Source: Zygnema circumcarinatum
Taxonomy: Eukaryota; Streptophyta; Zygnematophyceae; Zygnematales; Zygnemataceae
Assembly (NCBI GenBank): GCA_037447605.1
Contig: CM074815.1
Coordinates: 2,056,997-2,117,782, forward strand
Direction: 5' to 3'
DNA: 60,786 bases
Position numbers and translations under genes: made by a program. Below the pieces are notes generated by a model, which saw only the letters and a program-made list of their open reading frames with translations, had not been told where the DNA came from and did not search any database. Numbering within the stretch: the stretch's first letter is position 1; the number at the start of each line of letters is the position of its first letter. Shown here piece by piece: positions 1 through 11,000 of the stretch.

Positions 1-135
1 ACCATCCTCCGGCGTGCGGCGGTTGTTGGTGCTCGTCCCGGTGGTCTCCCACCCCTTCCTACGCATGCTGCGCCACATCTTGGCGACCTTCGCGGCTGCT
101 TCTAGTGCCGTGTTGTTGGGCCTAGGAGTAGACAT
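1..135 (-). CDS. Partial reading frame, probably transposon-borne
   Basis: An ATG at 135 (minus strand) opens 45 codons that run off the left edge of the window without a stop. The start reads MSTPRPNNTALEAAA, followed by a basic, Trp-containing stretch (KMWRSMRRKGWE) that could be the beginning of a Myb/SANT-like helix, but I do not recognise the protein. The sequence immediately upstream (136-243) is a repeat that recurs at about 15003-15106, which is why I think this is the 5' end of a mobile element gene. No function is assigned. It could also be a chance frame. Confidence 0.35.
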   Translation of the reverse strand, partial: MSTPRPNNTALEAAAKVAKMWRSMRRKGWETTGTSTNNRRTPEDG

Positions 136-243
136 CCGTTCCAAAGCTTTTTCTTTGACCTTTAGTCCATTGTGACCGCTCCCTTTGGTTCCCGATGTTG
201 ATTTCCTCATGTACGTTTGATGGCTTTGCCATCGTGAGTTCAT
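136..243 (-). repeat. Dispersed repeat, leader of the partial frame
   Basis: Read on the minus strand, this begins TGAACTCACGATGGCAAAGC, continues with CATCAAACGTACATG and then a GGGAACC...GGTCACAATGGAC segment. The same order of motifs is found at 302-395 (+), 15003-15106 (-) and 39424-39500 (+), and shorter parts at 6422-6472 and 43072-43116. The GATGGC...GCCATC core can form a small hairpin. It sits directly upstream of the ATG at 135, so it is likely the 5' leader or terminus of a transposon family. Confidence 0.55.
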
Positions 244-301
244 AATATATCACCTTTCTCCATGTATTATACAGTGTATTAATACACAACGCAAACTTTC
301 A

Positions 302-400
302 TTGAACTCGCGATGGCGAGGCCATCAAATTTACATGGATAAAGGCAAAATGTGGAACCACGAAGGACTGGTCACAAAGGACCGAAACACAATAAAACGA
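302..400 (+). repeat. Second copy of the dispersed leader repeat, divergent orientation
   Basis: Starts TTGAACTCGCGATGGCGAGG and continues with CATCAAATTTACATGG and GGAACCACGAAGGACTGGTC. It is the same family as 136-243 but points the other way, leaving about 58 bp between the two ends. Downstream of it no transposase frame is visible. The sequence passes into the minisatellite at 544. Confidence 0.5.
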
Positions 401-520
401 AATACACGCGAATTAATACACGCGTTTGATACATACGGAGCTATAGTGGCGACAAGCAGCCGTGCGAGAACCAATCGCGGGCCGCCGATGGCCCGGAGGC
501 TGTACGTCGGCGGCAACGTT

Positions 521-945
521 TCACAGATCGGACCATTAGACAAACCAGTCGACTGGTTGGCAACCAGTGGTTGCGGACCGAAACAACCATTCGACTAGTT
601 GCCAACCAGTGGCTCAGGACCGAAACAACCATTCGACTGGTTGCCAACCAGTGGCTCAGGACCGAAACAACCATTCGACTGGTTGCCAACCAGTGGATCC
701 ACTGGTAGGCAACCATTCGACTGGTTGCCAACCAGTGGTTGCAGACCGAAACAACCATTCGACTGGTTGCCAACCAGTGGCATCCACTGGTTCCAAACCA
801 GTCGACTGGTTGCCAACCAGTGGTTGCGGATCGAAACAACCATTCGACTGGTTGCCAACCAGTGGCATCCACTGGTTCCAAACCAGTCGACTGGTTGCCA
901 ACTAGTGGTTGCGGACCGAAACAACCATTCGACTGGTTGCCAACC
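521..945. repeat. Minisatellite of CCAGTCGACTGG/CCAACCAGTGG palindromic units
   Basis: About nine or ten imperfect units of roughly 42-45 bp, each containing GACTGGTTGCCAACCAGTGG, usually preceded by GGACCGAAACAACCATTC. The left edge (521-541, CACAGATCGGACCATTAGAC) resembles the ends of elements at 6737 and 43142. Because the unit keeps frames open, several apparent reading frames with repeating W-L-P-T-S-G or N-H-S-T-G-C-Q-P-V arise on both strands. I treat these as artefacts. Confidence 0.85.
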
Positions 946-1445
946 TCCATGGCGGAACATGTGAATCGGCATAAGTTGTGGACAGTTCAGAGTTAACGTG
1001 AACTGAACTGATTTCTGATGGAATGCGGCCCTCAGGAGCCCATTATTGGCAAGCGGCGAAAGCGCTGCAGGAGAGGGGAGCGGAGGGCCTCTCCCCGCTC
1101 TCGGGATGGGGGCGTGGGCGGCGAGCAGGCAGCCATGGTGGCGCTGTGAAGCTCGTTTCTGGGGCGTTGCTGCATTCAAACATCGCTTTCGAGGAGGTTC
1201 TGAAGGGAGGGATTCCTCTTGGTACAGCTCGTGGCTTCTAGGAAGCTGCAAGGTCCATTTGCTGGCAGCTGGTTGCAGTCATGATAACAGTCGTGCGAAC
1301 ATAATCAACTAGATAATCAATTTTCTGTTCCTTAATTATTGAAAGTAGGATGAAAGAAGACTGGTTGTCATTATTTAGTTATTTTTAGTACTGAATTTTC
1401 CACAGAAACTAATAGATTGGAAGGGAGGAGTCTTGGCTACCAGGG
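946..1445. other. Upstream region of the amino-acid transporter, no gene seen
   Basis: About 500 bp between the minisatellite and the first transporter exon. I see no convincing coding frame. It presumably holds the promoter and 5' UTR of the downstream gene, but no clear TATA or other element stands out. Confidence 0.4.
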
Positions 1446-4400
1446 ATGGCTGCATTGAGTGAGCAGGATGCAGAGAGTGGAGGTTCCAGCATCAGGTGGG
1501 TTCTACTTTAAAGAGAGAGAGAAAGCGAGAGAGAGAGAGAGAGAGAGTGAACGCGAGAGATACAGGGGTTGGGAAACGGGGGAGACTGGGGGGAAGGGGG
1601 GGAGGGGGGAGAGGGGGCGAGGCGAGGGGGCGAGGGCGAGGGCGAGGGAGAGGGAGAGGGAGAGGGAGAGGGAGGGAGAGGGAGAGGGAGAGAGCCGAGG
1701 TAGAGGAGAGGAAACAGAGAAGGGAGCGGGGAGGGAGGGTGGGGAGGGGGGGAGGGGGAGGAGAGAGACGGGCCACTACATTGATCTACAGTGTGCAGCT
1801 GGTTCAACGTGGCTCATGTAAATGCGTTGATGCTTCAGTTTTAATTTTTTTTTCGTCCTTTCACGGACAGCATTGTCATCTCTCTGTCTGCTCTCTGATG
1901 CAAGTAATCACCTCATTACATCTTGTATGCAGAAAAGTAAAGGAGGTTTCTCCACAGAATGTGGATCCGGACGGTGAGACGGAGGGCGCATCTGTCTCAA
2001 GTGGCGTTTACAACCTTTCCACAACCATAGTCGGCGCCGGAATTATGGGGCTGCCGGCAAAAGTGGCGGTAAAGCGGCTTTGGGTGAAAATAAAAAAGCA
2101 TAATGAAGAAGTGAATGGAAAATTTTCAGCACATAATGACTTTTTTTTGTCTTTTGTTTTTTTTGAATTGCATTGCGGCCTCTGGTTTAAGTATAATGCA
2201 GAGGTTTTTTTTTTCATGTCGCCATACTCTCTATTTGTACATCATCGCTGGCTGGTGTTGACAAAAGAGTCTGAAACGGTTTGCTCTCTCTTTCCTTTCC
2301 TCCCTACTTGATCTGCACGTAGCCAGCCAATATATATAATAACATTAATATTATTATTATTATTTACTATGTAATATATATTCTCTATATATTTCATTTC
2401 CATGTTTGCTGTCCTTTAATGTGTGAATTTGCAGAGACATAAAGAAAAGAATTAAGAACTGAGTGTTGTGTTTGCTTTGCAGATCAGTGGCCTCTTCCTT
2501 GGCTTGATCCTTTTAGTGACCATAGGAGCTGTAGCAGAATACTCCATACAGCTTCTTATACGCTGCTCTTCTTTAGTCAAAGCGAAGTCATACTCTGACC
2601 TTATGGAGGCAGCGTATGGTCAGAAAGGGAAGAATGCAACGCAGGGATTGATAATTATCAACAATTTGGGTATACTTGTCATCTACCTCATCATAATTGG
2701 TGCGTATGACTGTCAGAAAATATACCCCTTTAAAACCTGAGCATCTAATTGAAATCAAAGCAGTCCTTGTTCTCAGTAATGAAGGCAAAACTGACTTTAA
2801 AAATGTTTTCAACAATAAGTTGTAATGTCTTTCTCATTGTCTCCATGCCTGCTCTCTTGTCTCTCTCTCTCTCTGCTCTCTCTAGAGATGCAGTCGACTT
2901 CGACTTCTGCTTCACCTTCACAAGTCCCCTCTTGTTTAACGGTGCTGATTGAATGCATAACTTTGTGACTTCCATTGCGATGCATGTTGTTGCAAGAGCA
3001 GCCGATGTATTGGCGGGATCAGCGGACTCTCTCGGCCTTCTTTCCGGCTATGGGGTTTCCTCAAGCTGGTGGAAATCTCGTTCAGCAGTTGTACTTTTGT
3101 GCTTGCTGGTATTGGCACCCCTCGTTTCTCTTGAACATGTGGGTAAGTGCAATGTGGTGAAGGCCATGTGGTGAAAGAAGCAAAATTTTGATCATTGTTG
3201 CTACATTTGCTGAGCAATTGGGGAAGTGTGGTCAATGAGTGAAGGGGCTGAGCTTAACTCTGTCTAAGAATGGACTTGATAATAAGAGAGCGATCGCATG
3301 TTATGACTTCATTCAGAGGGCGAGTGAATCTTGGTATTCCAAATCTTTATGATAATGATCATTTCATTCTTCTGTATCAAGCAGCCTCTTGTGTTACAGT
3401 CCAATGGCAGAGCTTGTGTTTGCTAAAGAGTAGATTTATCGATTGATGCCAAAATGTGGTTTGTTGAATGTTAATACACTGCTTTGGGAGGAATGTTCTT
3501 CTTCCAGACTCTCTTCACTGGTCATCTTTTTTCGCAATCCTGCTTGCCGGAGTTTTCCTTATTGTCACTATTGGGCTCACCTTCATGGAGATTCTCGCCG
3601 GAAAAATCGACTTATCGAACCTTCAGTGGCTGCCAACTTTTGGCTCTTTTGAAGCACTTTTTGCTTTATTTACAGTAATCCCCACTATCTCCACTGCGTA
3701 TGTGTGCCACTTCAATGGTCAGTTTCTTTCGTTTTTAACAACCCTGGTCTTCCCTAAGTAGGCCAATATCGAGTGTTTTTTGCAGTGTTTGTTTCAATGT
3801 TCAGTTTTTTGTCTACCAAGTTTTGAACACTGCGAGTGCTTTTTCTGCAAGCTGCTTTCCTTTGGGTTACTTTGGAGCCTGAGTATGTTATTGGGGTGGA
3901 ACATAAGCCGTGAAAATCTTTGTCTATGTCCAGTTCATCCCATTTACTTGGAAATTGCGTCTCCGAGAGAAGCGAACATGCAGCGAGTGATCCACATCTC
4001 GCTTATCCTCTGCACTGCCATCTACACTGTCACGGGCCTCTTTGGCTACCTCCTATTTGGGAACAATGTGCAGGCAGACTTGTTGGCCAATTTCAATGAA
4101 CCCCTGGGATTTCGTGGTAGTCAGGTGACTATTTTTTGCACTTTTAAGCCATCCCGCCTCCCTCTTCGCTCCTCCCTCCTCCCTTCTCCCTCCTCCCTCC
4201 TCCCTCCTCCCTCCTCCCTCCTCCCTCCTCCCTCCTCCCTCCTCCTCCCTCCTCCCTCCTCCCTCCTCCTCCCTCCTCCCTCCTCCCTCCTCCCTCCTCC
4301 CTCCTCCCTCCTCCCTCCTCCTCCTCCTCCTCCCTCCTCCTCCTCCCTCCTCCCTCCTCCCTCCTCCTCCTCCCTCCTCCCTCCTCCCTCCTCCTCCTCC

Positions 4401-5718
4401 CTCCTCCTCCTCCCTCCTCCTCCTCCCTCCTCCCTCCTCCCTCCTCCCTCCTCCCTCCTCCCTCCTCCCTCCTCCTCCCTCCCTCCTCCCTCCTCCCTCC
4501 TCCCTCTCCCTCCTCCCTCCTCCCTCCTCCCTCCTCCCTCCTCCCTCCTCCTCCTCCCTCCTCCCCTCCTCTCCTCCTCCCTCCTCCCTCTTCCTTCCTC
4601 CTCGTCCCTCCACCTCCTCCCTCCTCCTCCCCTCCTTCCTCCCTCCCTCCTCCTCTCCTCCCTCCTCCCTCCTCCCTCCTCCCTCCTCCCTCCTCCCTCC
4701 TCCCTCCTCCCTCCTCCCTCCTCCCTCCTCCTTCCTCCCTCCTCCCTCCTCCTCCTCCTCCTCCTCCCTCCTCCTCCCTCCTCCCTCCTCCTCCTCCTCC
4801 TCCCTCCTCCCTCCGCCCTCCTCCCTCCTCCCTCCTCCCTCCTCCCTCCTCCCTCCTCCCTCCTCCCTCCTCCCTCCGCCTTGTCTTCCATGCTTAAAGT
4901 CAGTTCGGCATGGATTCCGCGAAAACATGTGAATTTGATCTTTGTCAATATCATTTAACTTTGTTAAAGGAGAACAGAAAGGAATGGTGAGAAGAGCACG
5001 CATCTTACTGACAAAAGCAGCTGCTCTCCCTCATTTGCAGGTTCTCTGTGATATTGTACGAGTAACTTTCGTAATCCACCTTATATTGGTTTTCCCCCTC
5101 ATCCATTATTCTCTCCGTGCGACAACTGCAAGCATACTTTTTCCTAAGGACCCGTCTTGGGCAAAAGATAAGCTCCGGTTTGGAGGTCTCACGACTGCCC
5201 TCATGCTCACAGTGGGTCTTATCGCTCTGCTTGTGCCCAATATTGAAACTGCTTTCGATTTCACGGGCTCAGTTGCTTCCGTCTCCCTCGCATTCACATT
5301 GCCAGGGCTTATAGCTGTCAGGTGAGACTCTTCTCCTTCACTTTAGAACTTAGAATTGCATCGCTCTTGCGATGATTCTTGGTATTGCTCTGTTTCACAT
5401 CCCCAGACATGTTTTAGGGTTACCCCATATTGCAAGAGGGGGGCTCCGTTCTCGCCCTTGTGAGCTTCCTTGGCATACTCGTATCAAATGCCATTAGTAC
5501 AGTTTGAAAAGAATCCGTTTTTTGGAGTTTTTGATAAACAAAAACTCTTAACGCAAGTTAGCTTTTGCTTGTTTGTGCACTTCAGCTCCGTGACAGGTGT
5601 AGACAATAAAGCAGAGCGCAAGGTCGCTTGGCTGATGGTCTTTTTTGGCCTCGCGAGCAGTGCGTTGGGCCTTGCTAGTAATATTTTTGACGTTGTCGGC
5701 ATTCAAACCAACGGTTGA
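1446..5718 (+). CDS. Amino-acid transporter, AVT6/SLC38-like (AAAP family)
   Basis: Eight exons give 452 aa: 1446-1495, 1933-2068, 2483-2699, 3002-3142, 3508-3717, 3934-4124, 5041-5321, 5586-5718. All splice phases agree and the total divides by three. A short acidic N-terminus is followed by [19 protein letters not shown], the family's first membrane segment with its broken-helix GAGIM signature. Later landmarks are [15 protein letters not shown], the conserved VCHFNVHPIY junction (exons 5/6), FGYLLFGNN, and the C-terminal [10 protein letters not shown]. About 11 membrane spans are expected, as in the family. Members move neutral amino acids across vacuolar or other endomembranes with protons or sodium; substrate and membrane cannot be read here. 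Intron 1 is GA-rich and intron 6 is almost entirely a pyrimidine heptamer array. A possible alternative last exon lies at 5418-5507. Confidence 0.9.
1511..1765. repeat. GA-rich simple sequence in transporter intron 1
   Basis: Purine-only tract of GAGA and GAGGG words on the coding strand inside the first intron. The long frames across it in all phases are low-complexity artefacts. Confidence 0.85.
4141..4882. repeat. CCTCCCT heptamer array in transporter intron 6
   Basis: About 740 bp of almost pure pyrimidine, mostly CCTCCCT repeats with CTC insertions. It fills the intron between 4124 and 5041. Mirror-symmetric polypurine/polypyrimidine DNA of this kind can form triplexes (H-DNA); that it does so here is inference. 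Long reading frames on both strands (poly Pro/Ser/Leu, poly Arg/Glu/Gly) are artefacts. Confidence 0.95.
5418..5507 (+). other. Possible alternative or decayed last exon of the transporter
   Basis: After a TTTTAG acceptor-like site an open stretch reads GYPILQEGG then [20 protein letters not shown] and a TGA. The hydrophobic part resembles the real last exon (5586-5718, [18 protein letters not shown]) in the spaced pattern S-x-L-G-x-x-S-N. Joining it in frame would need exon 7 to end at a GCT/GTCAGG donor two bases before the one used in the main model. It may be an alternative terminal exon or a decayed exon duplicate. Confidence 0.35.
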
Positions 5719-5919
5719 TGGTTTCCGAGTCGCTTTCACTCGTGAAGTAGAGGTCTGCAGCTTATGGAGATCTGCGGGCGTAGTGAAAATGTCGACCCTT
5801 GGAATGGAAGCTGTGAATAGAACTTAAGGCAGTGATCTTCCACTTGTTTGGCAGCGAAGGTAATTGGAGGAATTACGATGTTTTTTGGAAGCCCTAGAAG
5901 AGTATACAGCGATTTTGTG

Positions 5920-5950
<31 letters not shown>

Positions 5951-6736
5951 CCCCTCTCTCTCTCTCACTCTCTCCATTGAAAGCTCAAACGTTAGCCCTC
6001 ACATCATTGGTAGAGAATGTGCAGAGTGACCTTCTATATTGCAGCAGCTACTTGTCAGTTAGGGTTCAGTTGCACTGCTGGGATAGCTTCACATGCTGAT
6101 TAGGGTTTTCCCCCTCCTCCATGAAAGGATGGGCGGCTCGAGGGACACACCCACAATTTGGGTTAGGCCAGGACTTGGGTTCGTTGGAACATTGTAGGAT
6201 TTTAAGATAAGAAAAAAAAAATAAGATGTGGTTTTGCATTGGCATCGACTATGGTCTCAGATGGTGTTTTTTATATAGAATTTGAGGTTTTTTTTTTTAA
6301 GAACAAGTAATTGTTTTCTTCCAGTTCAATTGAATATCCTCTTGTGACCGATTGAAGATTTGAACGATTAGACCTTCTATCTGACTGATTTAATTGTCTG
6401 AATCCCAAGCGCGCGAGACCTCGAGAACCACGAGGAACCAACCGCTCATAACGGACCTAAGGACGAAAGGAAAAAAAAAAAAAAAAATCTATGAGCGGAA
6501 ATCTGCTTCCAGGTTTGACTTATCCGGCTACTAAAGAATTTAAATCATTGGTAAAAAAAAAAAAAAATAAATAAAAAAAAAAAAATAAAAAAAGATGAAG
6601 CTCGTTCGTAATTCAGCACGGTGGGTAAAAAAAAGAATCGGATGGAGAAGCCCAGTTTTTGGGCTCGTGGGGTTCTGTGTTTTTAGCAGTGCTCGTTACT
6701 GGTGGCGGATCCGGCCCAACTTCTCTGCAGACATAG
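5719..6736. other. 3' flank of the transporter, A-rich intergenic DNA
   Basis: Contains a CT dinucleotide run (about 5925-5970), a copy of the GAACCACGAGGAACCA repeat motif (6422-6472), and several adenine tracts (6467-6487, 6552-6594). No coding frame is supported. Confidence 0.5.
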
Positions 6737-7075
6737 GCACAGGTCGGACCATTGGACCAACCATTGCAATGGTTGCAAACCATTGATTGGTTCCCGACCC
6801 TGCCAACCATTGCCAATGGTAGAGCCATTGGTTAAGAAGTTTTGCCATGTAAATCCTTTTTTTTATAGCAAAAAAAATTCGTCACTCTGCTATGGACTGG
6901 TTATTGAACGTCTTTTCAGACATGAGTTTGAATCCGGCTGTCAGCGGTTAAAATGTTGCGCTTTCTATGCGATGGTTGGCAACAACCATTGGCGTGAAAC
7001 CAAAACAACCATTGCTAATGGTCGCAACCATTGGATCGTCCAACCATTGCTATCCAATGCTTACCGATCCCATGG
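6737..7075. repeat. CCATTGG palindromic repeat patch
   Basis: Begins with GCACAGGTCGGACCATTGGA, almost identical to the ends of the short element at 43142-43321, then a run of CCAACCATTGCAATGGTTGC-like units to about 6835, and a second cluster at 6970-7060. No matching right end is found, so this is a degraded or truncated copy. Confidence 0.7.
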
Positions 7076-7145
7076 TCCTACCATATGTATGACATATGGT
7101 CATATGTGTCATATGTCCATCACCATATGTGCCATATGTATGACT
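7076..7145. repeat. Cluster of CATATG palindromes
   Basis: Seven CATATG hexamers occur in about 70 bp, with words such as ACCATATGTATGACATATGG. It directly follows the CCATTGG patch and may be part of the same element or an independent palindromic array. Confidence 0.7.
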
Positions 7146-8085
7146 GTTTGATGTCGACTTCCATGCGCATTACTGTTAAGCAGATGACTGCTCTACTGCC
7201 ATGTGGCGCCAGTTCCAAACCATGAGTTGGCATGTTGTAGCATCATGCATCACACATTCGGATGTGAAAAAGTGGCACAGTTTGGCCACCCATGCGGATG
7301 GTGCCATGCATCATGAAGATGATGATGATGATGATACATGGCGCCCCATGTCCATAGCACGCATGCCATGCGCACATCCCACAAGGCAGCGCTTCCTTGA
7401 AGGGATCAGAGAACCTCCTCTCGTTTGAAGGCACAGACCGTGCCCGCATGAGTCCATTCAACACACAAATCACACCTAGGCCCTCAAGTCACATGCACAG
7501 AAACCCGTGACCGCTCAGTTGCAGTTTACCAGTCAGCCAATGTGGCACAACCTTTCACATGTTAAAATGGTGCAAATAAAAATCCTCCTGAGAAACCCAA
7601 GGCCATTCCCGCCCGTGTTCCGTCTCACCGTTACCCGTTTTGTTACCCGTTTCGTTTATCCGTTCCGTCCCGTTCCGTTCTACTAGCACACAGCGACTCC
7701 GTGATCTCTACGACGCCATTTCACAGCAGCGGACTTGGCGGGCCCTGAACCCTAACCCTAAGCCCCAAAGCCGTGAGCCCTGACCTTTGGCCTGGCCCTG
7801 AACCCTGACGCCTTTCTCCTCCATCCAGCGGTTATTGTTACATGAATGGCTCCGCCCCCTCCCTCCCCTCCTGCACCGCCCTCTGTACAACGCCCTCCCT
7901 CTCTCTCCCCCTCCCTCCCTCCCTCCCGCCTCGCTCGGCTGCCCTAAACGAAGAAGACGCATGCTCCTCCTGCCTCGCTTATCGTACCTACTCTCTCTCT
8001 CTCACTCTCTCTCTCTCTTTCTCTCTCGCACTGCACTACCCCTACCGCTACCCCTACCACTACCCCTACCACTACCGAAAGCCCT
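7146..8085. other. Convergent intergenic region between two transporters
   Basis: No gene is supported. It contains a short GATGAT run (7316-7334) and degenerate telomere-like words such as CCCTAACCCTAAGCCCC and CCCTGAACCCTGA (7738-7812). From 7850 it is CT-rich up to the stop codon of the NFD4-like gene, probably including its 3' UTR. Confidence 0.4.
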
Positions 8086-11000
8086 TTACAAGATCGCTCC
8101 GTGCTCTGTGTACGCCTTCCTCTCCAGCTCCATGGGCGGGCGGGCCATCTCGCGGTAGAACGCCGCCGTCCTCCGCGCGAGCCACACGTTGACTGCGGCC
8201 CCCAGCGCCGCCACGCCCGCCATCACTATGAAGGCGAGGCGGAAGCAGTGCGCGCCGAAGCAGCGCTCCACGTCCGTCCCCGGCTGGATCCAAGCCTCGT
8301 TGTCATATGCAGTTCCAGCCAAGAGAGTGGCGAACAAGTAGGAGCCGAGGGCGGGGGCCGAAGTGACCACATTGTATATGAGGCCAAAGCTTCTCAAGCC
8401 GAACATTTCGGAGGTGGCAGCGGCAATAAGGGAGTCGGTGGCTCCCAGTCCTCCGCCGATTATGAGAAGGGCCACATAGAGAGAGCCTGGGAATGGGAAC
8501 GCTACGAGGAGGTAGCCTCCCACCATCCACGCGTGGCAGGCAGCCAATAGGACAAATCTGGGTTGGCCGGATTTTCTGCAAACAGCAGGACTGTGAGAAT
8601 CATGTCGTGTATGGAACAGGCAACGTTTAATTGGATAAAGTATGAGTCGCTTTAGATTCTAGCTCGCTGTGAACGATGAGAGATGAAGGGGAATGAGAAT
8701 GGAGCGAAGGGGGCTGAGAAGATCGTCGAGGGGAGAGGAGAGAGAAGTGTATTGTTGAGAAGAGACTAAGAGACGGGGAGCTGGAACGAAGTGGAGTGAG
8801 AAAGAGAGGGTCCACTCATCAATTGACAGCTGGAGGACTTTACTTACTTGAGGACATAATCGGAGTAGAAGCCCCCAAGCACTCGCCCCATGAAGTTCCA
8901 AATGCTGATCAGTGAGACAAGGATGTCTGAGTTGGTGTACTTCAACGCCTCCGCAATGGCTTCCAGATTGTTAATGACGGTGGCTGTGGAGCCCACTCCA
9001 AACAGCATGCTGAGAAAGAGAAGCCAAAAATTGAGAGTATTAAGAGCCTCAAGAGTGGTGTACCCCTCCAACACTTCCGAAGCCTTTACAGTAGGGTTGG
9101 AGGGCTCCATATAGGTTGCCACTACAGTGCTCTCCTTCAGCTGCAGCGAGAGGGGGGTTATGCGGTCTGCGCTTGTAACGTGCAGAGTCTCCTCCAGCAT
9201 CCCATTCACATGAGCAGAGTAAACAACTCCCACTACCTGTCCTTGCGCTTTCCCATGTTCTTCCTCCTCCGACACAGCAACATGGGAACCCTCCATGAGA
9301 CCCATCACTCCTACCCCGTTCATCACTCCTATGGACGTCTTCGGGACGTTCAACATCAGGCTTTCCTTCTTCTTTGTTACAGTCTCAGTAGTAGAAGAGG
9401 CCTTAGTCTCTCCTTTCACTTCGGATAGTTGAGCGCCAAAGCCCTCCTCTATGCTGACATTTAGCTTCCTAATTCTCCCCCTCAGAAAGGACCTTAACGC
9501 CCTGGTCCAACTGTACTCAGATGACGGGTATTTCTGAGGATTCTCTCCCCCTCCGCCCATATCCTTATCGCCTGCACTTGGCCCATTTTCTATGTTTCTC
9601 GGCTTCTTGTTTTTCCAATGCGGGATCACGTAGAGCTTGAACGGAATCGCAAGAGGAGAGAAGAGTATGATGAGCATTCCAGCAACAATCAATTGGGAAA
9701 GTACTCTCTGTAAAGGAAACATTGCTTCCACTACGATTGCAGCACTGAGGTAGAGAGCAAGACCGAAGCAGGCTGCAAAGCAGAAATTGACATATCCTGT
9801 CTCTTCCTCTGCGTCCTCGCAGTCATCTTCCCCCTCTGAACAAACAGAAAGTAAACACAGTCCAAACTCAGGAGTGTTACGCCTTTGAACCCGTGCATAC
9901 ATATTTCTTTCCTCCGTCCTTTCTTCTATCAGAGTTGTGAGAGGGCGTAGCTGCAGGCTTCCCCATGTTTAAGTCATTCTGAAAACAAGCGACTCTCAGT
10001 GCACGTAATCACACGGGAAAACAACGCATACAGCATTGTATCGAATAGTCAACCGTAAACATAAGTTAGCAAAGGCCTGAACACAACTTAGCGGCAAGTT
10101 ACTAAATATAGAGCTACTCACTAGAAGCATCCATCAGTGCATTCCCACAAAGTAATAGAACATTCAATAGATTATTCGTGCCAAGGAACACTCTTTCAAC
10201 ACTAAAGCTAATGCCCATTACCAACATATATTAACTGCAACGCTTGCAAGCTACACATCGAACGCATGACCCACCTGCCGGTATGGATCGCAGCATTGGC
10301 GTTGCAATGAGAACAGTGAGAGCCGGGCCCACGGCAGCCATAAAAAGAAACGATGCTTCTGTTGGGGAGAAGGTGGCTTCATAGAGCTCCTCGTAGATAG
10401 CTCCCGAGAGACCGATGAGGCCCATGAGTAGGCCCACAATGGAGCCGCGCGCGCGGGGGAGGTTGTGCACGCAAACCACGAGGGCGGCCGTGTCCAGGAG
10501 AGTCGCGCCAGTGGGGGCCAGCCATTGGTAGAACAGGATCTGAGGGAGAGGGAGGAGGGAGGAGGGAGGAGGGAGGAGGGAGGACGGAGGAGGGAGGAGG
10601 GAGGAGGGAGGAGGGAGGAGGGAGGAGGGAGGAGGGAGGAGGGAGGAGGGAGGAGGGAAGAGGAGGGAGGAGTGAGGAAGGGAAAGAGCAAAAGGGGGGG
10701 TGCGAGAGAGAGAGAGAGAGGCGAGGGAAGACAAAAGAGAGAGGTTTGCTTACATTATGAGTTCAGTGAAAGTTAAGTGGAACAGAGAAGACTCTCTGAG
10801 CTGAAGTGCTAAAAACGAAAAAGAGATGGACAAGGGCGTTTCCTCTATAAATTGCTAAAAAAAAGAGCAGAAAGCCGCACCTGCCACAATGGAAGAGGCG
10901 AGATTCGCTGGGATGCTACCAGCCACAGAGCTCCATAACCTATCACATTCTGTGGAGCATTTTAAAAGCAGAGCATAGTCCTCTGTTAGCTTGTGATGCC

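Noticed and set aside
441-1251. Several overlapping 80-218-codon frames on both strands
   Set aside because: All run through the palindromic minisatellite and show only its periodic peptide.
4053-5003. Long Arg/Glu/Gly frames (minus) and Pro/Ser/Leu frames (plus)
   Set aside because: They are produced by the CCTCCCT array inside a well-supported intron and have no family resemblance.
7738-7812. Interstitial telomere repeat
   Set aside because: The CCCTAA-like words are too few and too degenerate to be a telomeric array.
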